A stretch of DNA of 10,693 bases from an uncultured Bacilli bacterium. Lineage in GTDB: Bacteria > Bacillota_I > Bacilli_A > RF39 > UBA660. Each line of letters begins with the position of its first letter. Position 1 is the stretch's first letter. Positions 5,546-10,693 of the stretch are shown piece after piece. Position numbers and translations under genes: made by a program. The notes beneath the pieces were generated by a model. The model saw only the letters and a list, made by a program, of their open reading frames with translations, was not told the DNA's origin and searched no databases. The stretch spans positions 1 through 10,693 of the forward strand of contig CALVUV010000033.1 in the NCBI GenBank assembly GCA_944363685.1, in the 5' to 3' direction.

Positions 5546-6739
5546 TTAACGACTATACCACCAAGTTCTAGGGGATGTTAAAGCAGGGAATCCAACATAC
5601 TGTCTTGGGTCTATAGTACTTCGTTGATAAACAGACCAACTACAGCCACCACCAGCGTGCCAATCACAAGTTGTTACTTCTAGGTGTAGATGTGCTCCAA
5701 AAGAATACCCAGTGTTTCCCATTCTACCAATTACGGTATCAGGTGTTACTGTATCTCCAACATTAACATACCAAGAAGATAAATGAGCATAAGTAGAATA
5801 TAAGTATCTTCCATTTACATTATGTCTTATCTTAATTACAAGTGCCCCATAGTCATCATAGTATTTAGCAAAGACAACTCCTGTGGCAATTGGATAAATT
5901 TCAATAGTTTTATTTGTATTTGATAAGTCTATACCCATATGTCCAGCGTTACCATAGTTTTGAGTAACATATCCACTTACCATTGGTCTATAGAAACCTG
6001 ATGCTGATGGAACATATCCTCCACCACCACTTGAAGAACTGTTTGCTTGTTCAACTCTAAATTGACAAGCATAAATATCTTCGTTTTCTCCACAACCTAA
6101 GTTTTTATAATATTTTAAGTTTGCCTCAGCTTCTTCTAGTTGTTGTTCAACACTAGGCATTGCTTCTTTGATTTGAGCAGTTTCAGCATTAATTTTTTCT
6201 TGTTCTGCTTCTAATTCTGTAGTTAATTTTTCTAATTCTGCATTTTTAGTAGCAAGTTCACTCTTTCGAGTTTCATTTTCTTCAATTAAAGCTGATAGTT
6301 CATCCATTACTTGGTCATTAGATTCAGTTAATTGTTCAACTATTGCCATACGATATACCATATCAGTAACGTCTGTTGCACCAAAAATGTACTCTAAATA
6401 AGCATTTTCACCTTCACTAACTTGAAGATATTGAAATAATGATTTGCTTTGTTCACTTTTTTCTAATATTTCTTGATTTGATGCTTCAATTTCTTGCTCA
6501 AGAATTGCAGTTTCGTTTTCAATTTGACTAATTTGACTTTCTATGTTAGCAATATTTTCTTGAATTCTTTTTACTTCAGCATCATTTGTTGCAATCTGAC
6601 TTTTCTTATTATCTAAGTCAGCGGTAAAAGAATTAATCTCTTGTTCTAATTGTTTTATAGTTTTAGCATTTGTATTTATAGGAATTATAAATACAGTTAA
6701 TAGTACTATTAATAAAAATGAACTGATTTTTTTTCTCAA
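5546..6739 (-). CDS. FtsEX-associated extracellular murein hydrolase, coiled coil plus M23 peptidase
   Basis: This 397-aa secreted protein has a signal peptide at residues 1-25 (MRKK, hydrophobic core, cut likely after TNA). A long coiled coil at about 27-210 is interrupted near 100-135. A Ser/Gly linker at 233-240 leads to a C-terminal LytM/M23 domain at about 247-385. The zinc ligands of M23 are all present (H267 and D271 in HMGID, H352 in HLHLE), as are H319 and H350, so it should cut peptidoglycan cross-bridges itself. Four cysteines (216, 225, 358, 366) could form disulfides. It resembles EnvC in layout but not in the degenerate EnvC active site. It follows ftsX by 14 bases, and FtsX is expected to bind the coiled coil and gate activity. 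The start is TTG, supported by AAAGGGG seven bases upstream and by the lack of any other start in the signal region. Confidence 0.9.
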   Translation of the reverse strand: MRKKISSFLLIVLLTVFIIPINTNAKTIKQLEQEINSFTADLDNKKSQIATNDAEVKRIQENIANIESQISQIENETAILEQEIEASNQEILEKSEQSKSLFQYLQVSEGENAYLEYIFGATDVTDMVYRMAIVEQLTESNDQVMDELSALIEENETRKSELATKNAELEKLTTELEAEQEKINAETAQIKEAMPSVEQQLEEAEANLKYYKNLGCGENEDIYACQFRVEQANSSSSGGGGYVPSASGFYRPMVSGYVTQNYGNAGHMGIDLSNTNKTIEIYPIATGVVFAKYYDDYGALVIKIRHNVNGRYLYSTYAHLSSWYVNVGDTVTPDTVIGRMGNTGYSFGAHLHLEVTTCDWHAGGGCSWSVYQRSTIDPRQYVGFPALTSPRTWWYSR

Positions 6740-6753
6740 GATAACACCCCTTT
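6737..6753 (-). promoter_or_regulatory. Shine-Dalgarno site and TTG start of the M23 hydrolase
   Basis: AAAGGGG (6753-6747) stands seven bases before TTG (6739-6737). The first internal ATG in frame is at residue 127, far past the signal peptide, so the TTG must be used if the protein is exported. Confidence 0.7.
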
Positions 6754-7653
6754 CTATATTTTTAAATATTTTCTAACAGCAGAAGCTGATCCTATCATAC
6801 CTACAATTATACCTATTACTAGGACAATTCCTGATACCATATAGATAAATGGCTCTGGTTCTATTAAGGTAATCATTCTACTATATAGATAGCCATCAAA
6901 ATGGTTATATAGAGCTACGTAACCAAAACATACTGTTAAAATAGGGATAATTGAACCAAATATTCCTAAAACCATTCCTTCTATTATAAATGGAGTTTTA
7001 ATAGTAAAGTTACTTGCTCCTACTAATCTCATAATTGATATTTCTCTTTTTCTTGAGAAGATTGTTAATTTAATTGTATTAATGATTAAAAATACAGTTA
7101 CAAGTATTAAGGCGATTACCATTCCATAAGATACTTTTTGAGCTGCTTCAAAAGCAACTATTAAGTTATCTACCATTCCTTCACCATATCTTACAGTACT
7201 AACTTTATCTAACTTCTCTATTCTTTTAGCAGTATCTGCTATTTTCTCTACAGCTTTTACTTTAACTTGAAATGTATCTTTTAGAGGATTATCTTCTTCA
7301 CTCCAAGTACTCATAACTTCATTAAAGACTTCATTTTCTTTTCTCATTTCCTCTTTAATGGCTGTTTTACTTTGATAAGTTAATGATTCTACATTACTCA
7401 TATTTTCTAGTTTTTCCATAACTATTTTTGAATCTTCTTCTGTAGCATCAGTATCTAGAAAGACTACAATAGTTAAATCTTTTTCCATTTCTCTTGTAAA
7501 GTTTTGAACATTAAAAGTAATAAGAATTGAAATGGCCACAATTATTAAGGTTATGGTAATACAAGAAATAGAGGCAAGTGATAGACTGAAGTTTCTAAAA
7601 ACACTTTTAAAGGCATCTCTAATACTTCTTCTAAGGGTTCTAAAAAATTTCAT
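6754..7653 (-). CDS. ftsX: Cell division ABC-type membrane protein FtsX
   Basis: This 299-aa inner membrane subunit of the FtsEX complex transmits FtsE ATP hydrolysis to the extracellular hydrolase encoded next. A short cytoplasmic N-terminus (RTLRRSIRDAFKSVFRN) precedes TM1 at about 22-47. An extracellular domain of about 125 residues (52-172) follows, then TM2 at 174-195, TM3 at about 222-249 and TM4 at about 267-290. The FtsX signature after TM2 is clear: SRKREISIMRLVGASNFTIK followed by PFIIEG. The length and four-span topology are normal for the family. The ATG overlaps the ftsE stop as ATGA, with GGAGG nine bases upstream, so both subunits are made in step. In Gram-positive relatives the same pair controls PcsB or CwlO; here the partner gene encodes an M23 enzyme. 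Confidence 0.95.
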   Translation of the reverse strand: MKFFRTLRRSIRDAFKSVFRNFSLSLASISCITITLIIVAISILITFNVQNFTREMEKDLTIVVFLDTDATEEDSKIVMEKLENMSNVESLTYQSKTAIKEEMRKENEVFNEVMSTWSEEDNPLKDTFQVKVKAVEKIADTAKRIEKLDKVSTVRYGEGMVDNLIVAFEAAQKVSYGMVIALILVTVFLIINTIKLTIFSRKREISIMRLVGASNFTIKTPFIIEGMVLGIFGSIIPILTVCFGYVALYNHFDGYLYSRMITLIEPEPFIYMVSGIVLVIGIIVGMIGSASAVRKYLKI

Positions 7654-8339
7654 TCTTCATAGCCTCCTTTCTCAAGATGTTTAATAAGTCTTCCGTCTTT
7701 TAGAAGAACTACTTCTTTTTGCATTTTATTAACTATCTCTTTATCGTGAGTAGCCATTATAATAGTAGTACCACAAGTTTTATTTATCTCTTCTAGAACT
7801 TTAACTATTTCCATACTACGGTCTGGGTCAAGATTTCCTGTAGGTTCATCACAAAGTAGTATTCTTGGTTCATTAACAATCGCTCTTGCAATGGCAACAC
7901 GTTGTTGTTCTCCTCCTGATAGTTGATCAGGGTAGTTATGTATTTTAGCTTTTAGTCCAACTAACTCTAATGCTTTTAAAACTTTTCTTCTTGTTTCCGC
8001 TTTAGTCGCACCAATTGATTCCATTGTAAAAGCTACATTTTCATAAACGGTTAATTTAGGAAGTAATCGATAATCTTGAAAAACTATTCCTAGTTTACGT
8101 CTTAATTTATATACTTTACTGTTTCTTAATTTTGCAACATTTATTCCCCCAACAAAAATTTCACCACTACTAGGTTTCTCTTCACGATAAAGCATTTTAA
8201 TAAAAGTACTTTTACCAGATCCTGAGCCACCTATTACAAAGACAAAAGAGCCTTTTTTTATACTAAGGTTTAAGTCATAGATAGCAGTGACTCCATTTTT
8301 ATATTGTTTATTTACATTTTTAACTCTAATTAAATCCAT
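7650..8339 (-). CDS. ftsE: Cell division ATP-binding protein FtsE
   Basis: The 229-aa ABC ATPase is the cytoplasmic motor of FtsEX. Motifs in order are Walker A GGSGSGKST at 37-45, Q-loop glutamine at 88 (FQDYRLLP), signature LSGGEQQ at 140-146, Walker B ILLCDE at 160-165 with the catalytic Glu, and the H-loop histidine at 198. All are intact, so it should hydrolyse ATP. The open frame runs back to 8456, but I place the start at 8339 (MDLIRVKNVNKQY). The extra 39 residues do not resemble the family, they run into the upstream terminator, and the promoter lies within them. AGGATG lies about nine bases upstream of the chosen ATG. ATGs at 8348 or 8345 are possible alternatives. The gene is first of its operon and overlaps ftsX by four bases. 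Confidence 0.93.
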   Translation of the reverse strand: MDLIRVKNVNKQYKNGVTAIYDLNLSIKKGSFVFVIGGSGSGKSTFIKMLYREEKPSSGEIFVGGINVAKLRNSKVYKLRRKLGIVFQDYRLLPKLTVYENVAFTMESIGATKAETRRKVLKALELVGLKAKIHNYPDQLSGGEQQRVAIARAIVNEPRILLCDEPTGNLDPDRSMEIVKVLEEINKTCGTTIIMATHDKEIVNKMQKEVVLLKDGRLIKHLEKGGYEE

Positions 8340-8362
8340 TAACATCATCCTATTCATAGTTA

Positions 8363-8417
8363 AGTATAACATATTTCGACATATTCTGTATATAGTAATT
8401 ATTACCAAAACTGTAAA
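8363..8417 (-). promoter_or_regulatory. Promoter region of the ftsE operon (two candidates)
   Basis: Two promoter-like signals lie between the upstream terminator and ftsE on the minus strand. One is TTTACA (8417-8412), 17 bases, TATATA (8394-8389). The other is an extended -10, TGT-TATACT (8371-8363), with TATACA (8392-8387) at 18-base spacing. The second would start transcription only about 18 bases before the ATG. Either could serve; together they support an independent unit for ftsE-ftsX-hydrolase-csaA. Confidence 0.5.
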
Positions 8418-8434
8418 TTTTTCTTGAAAAAATG

Positions 8435-8463
8435 TCAAAAAAGAAACTCTTAACAAGTTTCTT
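8435..8463 (-). terminator. Terminator between the yitT pair and ftsE
   Basis: On the minus strand AAGAAACT (8463-8456) pairs with AGTTTCTT (8448-8441) across a seven-base loop, followed by a run of Ts. It overlaps the stop codon of the second yitT gene, so transcripts from prfB should largely end here. Confidence 0.8.
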
Positions 8464-9319
8464 ATTCACCACCTTTTACCTCATAAGCATCTGTTACTAC
8501 AAAGAAGGCTTTAGGGTCTATTTCTTTTATTCCTTCTTTTAGTTTAAAATATTCTCTAGTTGGTACTACTGCTAATAGTACTTTTCTTTTCTTTTCTAAA
8601 AAGCCTCCTTTAACATCGAATATTGTTACTGTATGATGAAGCGTATTAATAAGATAGTCTCTTACTTGTTTATCTTTACTAGTAGTGATGTAGAAAGCTT
8701 TGTTCTTAGATATTCCTAGTATTACTTTATCTATAACATAACCACTAATATAAATTATAATGAAGGCATATAGCATCATATTAAATCCAAAGTAAAATCC
8801 TCCTATTAATACAACTATAAAATTAATTACCATAGTAGTTTTACCTAAAGAAATATGGAAGTATTTATATATTATTTGACTTATGATATTTAGTCCTCCA
8901 TTACTAAATCCTACTTTATACATAAGACCATTAGTTATACCTAAAAGTATTCCTACTAATAGACTGATTAAAATTAAATCACTAGTATCAATAACTATTA
9001 TTCTTGCTAGTGGTTCTGTTATAGAGACAAAGAAAGGATAGGTGATAGTTGCTACTAATGAGGCTGCTGTTTGATCTATTCCTAGGAAAAGATAACTTAG
9101 TCCTAATAGAATGATAGAACCTATTAAAATAATCATTGCTGGTGATATATCAATTAAGTGATTTATAATTATGGCAACGCCATTCATACCTCCTGTTACT
9201 AGGTTTGTAGGATATAAGAAAATATTAAAAACTAGTGATGATAAAAACAAACTAATAATCAAGACTGTATAGCGATACCATAGTTTGCTTTTATCTATTT
9301 TTTGTAAGTTTGTTTTCAT
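8462..9319 (-). CDS. YitT-family membrane protein (DUF161/DUF2179), second copy
   Basis: This 285-aa integral membrane protein has five or more hydrophobic segments between about 17 and 205. The YitT signature near the first span reads FLYPTNLVTGGMNGVAI. A second GF-NGGLNII block lies at 137-145 and KVILGISKNKAFYITTS at 198-214. The C-terminal 80 residues are a soluble DUF2179 domain ending VVPTREYFKLKEGI and AFFVVTDAYEVKGGE. The biochemical function of YitT proteins is not known to me with confidence; transport has been suggested. The ATG shares its A with the stop of the preceding yitT copy (TAATG), with GAGGTGG close upstream. It ends in a terminator, so it is the last gene of the prfB-yitT-yitT unit. 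The two copies are clearly paralogous but well diverged in their spans. Confidence 0.9.
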   Translation of the reverse strand: MKTNLQKIDKSKLWYRYTVLIISLFLSSLVFNIFLYPTNLVTGGMNGVAIIINHLIDISPAMIILIGSIILLGLSYLFLGIDQTAASLVATITYPFFVSITEPLARIIVIDTSDLILISLLVGILLGITNGLMYKVGFSNGGLNIISQIIYKYFHISLGKTTMVINFIVVLIGGFYFGFNMMLYAFIIIYISGYVIDKVILGISKNKAFYITTSKDKQVRDYLINTLHHTVTIFDVKGGFLEKKRKVLLAVVPTREYFKLKEGIKEIDPKAFFVVTDAYEVKGGE

Positions 9320-10161
9320 TAAGCACCACCTCTTACTTCATAAGAATCCATTGCTACAAAGAAAGCATTTTTATCAATATTATGAATGCCTTCTTTAAGT
9401 TTATAGTATTCTCTTGTGGGGATTACGCTCATTAAAACTGTTTGATTTTCTAAGTTGTAGCCACCCTTAGCTTTAAATTCTGTTACACCGTGTTTAAGTT
9501 CATTTATAACAAATGTTTTTACTTCTTTTTCTTTACTTGTAATTATATAGAAGGCTTTAGAATCACTAATACCAAGTACTACTTTATCTGTTAGGGTAGA
9601 TATTAAGTAAAGTATTATCAAAGAATACATTAAATGATTAAAGCCAAAGACAAATGCTCCTATAACAATAATTGTGCCATCTGTAAAGAACATACTGTTA
9701 CCAAGACTAATCTTAAATATTTTAGATATAATCATATTTAGTATATCTGTTCCACCTGTTGAATATCCTGCTCTAAAGATAAGGCCTGCACCAATTCCTT
9801 GTAAGACTCCTCCAAAGATAGCGATTAGTATCATTTCACTTTCTTTAAAACTTATATAAGTAGATAAATGTTCTGTCATACTAACAAAGACAGGGAAAAG
9901 TATGGAACCTAGGATAGACATTTTAGTCTTTTCTTTACCTAATAAAAGAAATGATAATATTATTAAGAAGACGTTTGATATAGAAATAATCATAGAAGGA
10001 TTAAGTCCAAAGAAGTGTTTTAAAACTAAAGAAAGACCACTTATTCCTCCTGCTACTAAGTTATTAGGAGACATAAAAAGATTGAAAGCAAGAGCTACTA
10101 AGAAACAACCAAAGATAAATTCTATTAATTCTTTAACTTTTATTTTATGTTTTATTTCCAT
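9319..10161 (-). CDS. YitT-family membrane protein (DUF161/DUF2179), first copy
   Basis: This 280-aa multispan membrane protein has the same layout as its downstream paralogue. Hydrophobic spans fill about 13-190, with the signature FMSPNNLVAGGISGLSL at 29-45, GYSTGGTDIL at 132-141 and KVVLGISDSKAFYIITS at 193-209. A C-terminal DUF2179 domain contains VIPTREYYKLKEGI and ends AFFVAMDSYEVRGGA. The GTD motif here is GLN in the other copy, one of several differences in the second signature. The ATG has a strong AAGGAGG seven bases upstream, and that site lies inside the end of prfB; the two genes overlap by 17 bases in different frames. This links its translation to release factor 2. The function of the family is unproven. 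Confidence 0.92.
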   Translation of the reverse strand: MEIKHKIKVKELIEFIFGCFLVALAFNLFMSPNNLVAGGISGLSLVLKHFFGLNPSMIISISNVFLIILSFLLLGKEKTKMSILGSILFPVFVSMTEHLSTYISFKESEMILIAIFGGVLQGIGAGLIFRAGYSTGGTDILNMIISKIFKISLGNSMFFTDGTIIVIGAFVFGFNHLMYSLIILYLISTLTDKVVLGISDSKAFYIITSKEKEVKTFVINELKHGVTEFKAKGGYNLENQTVLMSVIPTREYYKLKEGIHNIDKNAFFVAMDSYEVRGGA

Positions 10162-10693
10162 AAGATCCTCCTTTTAGATTGCTTTCAATAAATTTATCTA
10201 TTTCTCCATCTAGTACACTTTTAGTATCACTAGTTTCATAGTTAGTACGATGATCTTTTACTAAAGAGTATGGGTGTAAAATATAACTTCTTATTTGACT
10301 ACCAAAATCTATGTTAGATTGAATGCCTTTTTCTTTAGCAAGTTCTTGTTCCTTTTTTTGTTGTTCTAATACATATAACTTACTTTTTAAAACTTGTAAA
10401 GCTGTCTCTTTATTTTGAATTTGACTTCTTTCATTCTGACAAGTTACAACTATTTTAGTAGGTAAGTGAGTTATACGTACGGCACTATCTGTTGTGTTTA
10501 CTCCTTGACCTCCGGCGCCTGTTGAACGATAGACATCTATTTTTAAATCTTTTTCATTTATATCTATTTTAATATCTTTAGATATTTCTGGAGTTACATC
10601 AATACTTGCAAAGGAGGTATGACGACGATTAGATGAATCAAATGGTGATAATCTAACTAGACGATGAACACCTTTTTCATTTTTTAAATAACC
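10145..10693 (-). CDS. prfB: Peptide chain release factor 2, C-terminal half, partial
   Basis: The minus strand is open from the window edge to TAA at 10147-10145, giving the last 182 residues of a class I release factor. It recognises UGA and UAA stop codons and triggers peptide release on the ribosome. The SPF tripeptide that marks RF2 is present (RLSPFDSSNRRHTSFASI, fragment residues 15-32). The catalytic GGQ is at 61-63 in STGAGGQGVNTTDSAVRITH, followed by the family block VVTCQNERSQIQNKE and then GSQIRSYILHPYSLVKDHRT. The residue after GGQ is Gly, where many RF2 proteins have His. The C-terminus, SNLKGGSYGNKT, runs through the Shine-Dalgarno site of the next gene. The N-terminal half, including any programmed frameshift site typical of prfB, is outside the window. 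Confidence 0.95.
   Translation of the reverse strand, partial: GYLKNEKGVHRLVRLSPFDSSNRRHTSFASIDVTPEISKDIKIDINEKDLKIDVYRSTGAGGQGVNTTDSAVRITHLPTKIVVTCQNERSQIQNKETALQVLKSKLYVLEQQKKEQELAKEKGIQSNIDFGSQIRSYILHPYSLVKDHRTNYETSDTKSVLDGEIDKFIESNLKGGSYGNKT

Noticed and set aside
8340..8456. Extended N-terminus for ftsE starting at 8456
   Set aside because: The extra residues do not resemble FtsE, and the stretch contains the promoter signals and touches the upstream terminator. The ATG at 8339 gives the normal length.
9674..10177. Plus-strand open frames at 9674-9859 and 9902-10177
   Set aside because: They lie antisense to the first yitT gene, lack SD sites and have unlikely composition.
1..10693. 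CRISPR array, tRNA genes, transposase or prophage genes
   Set aside because: I looked for direct repeats with regular spacing, tRNA-like cloverleaf ends, and transposase, integrase or phage structural motifs on both strands and saw none apart from the group II intron.

Overview
The window comes from an AT-rich, low-GC Gram-positive bacterium that builds peptidoglycan. It is most likely an uncultured gut-type member of the Bacilli or a related Firmicutes lineage. The evidence is strong purine-rich Shine-Dalgarno (SD) sites on nearly every gene, the conserved cluster prfB / yitT / ftsE / ftsX / M23 hydrolase, and use of TGA as a real stop codon at the ftsE-ftsX ATGA overlap, which argues against the Mycoplasma code. 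The species cannot be named from sequence alone.

Layout from left to right. Positions 1-463 (minus strand) hold the 5' part of a group II intron that runs out of the window. Its first base, its 5' exon contact and its EBS1 loop can all be placed. It sits directly behind a near-consensus minus-strand promoter and abuts a Shine-Dalgarno-like sequence. Positions 464-574 form a divergent promoter region. Positions 575-1102 (plus strand) encode a small membrane-anchored, cysteine-containing protein of unknown function, closed by a hairpin terminator that also faces the converging minus-strand operon.

Positions 1135-4872 (minus strand) are a tightly coupled four-gene operon I cannot assign to any described system. 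Its products are a 466-aa coiled-coil protein whose C-terminus weakly recalls the RelE/ParE toxin fold, a 66-aa helix-turn-helix protein, a 615-aa coiled-coil/helical protein, and a 97-aa helical protein sharing a repeat-like motif with the 615-aa one. Just upstream, 4896-5076 carries a good promoter, a 31-codon ORF and a strong terminator that ends about a dozen bases before the SD of the first large gene. That arrangement resembles an attenuated leader.

Positions 5207-10693 (minus strand) are housekeeping. The order of transcription is prfB (partial), two tandem yitT-family membrane protein genes, a terminator, then a new promoter and ftsE-ftsX-M23 peptidase-csaA, closed by a palindromic terminator. 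FtsE and FtsX form the ATP-driven transporter-like complex that activates a peptidoglycan hydrolase at the septum. The next gene encodes the expected extracellular coiled-coil hydrolase. CsaA is a small tRNA-binding-fold/chaperone-like protein.
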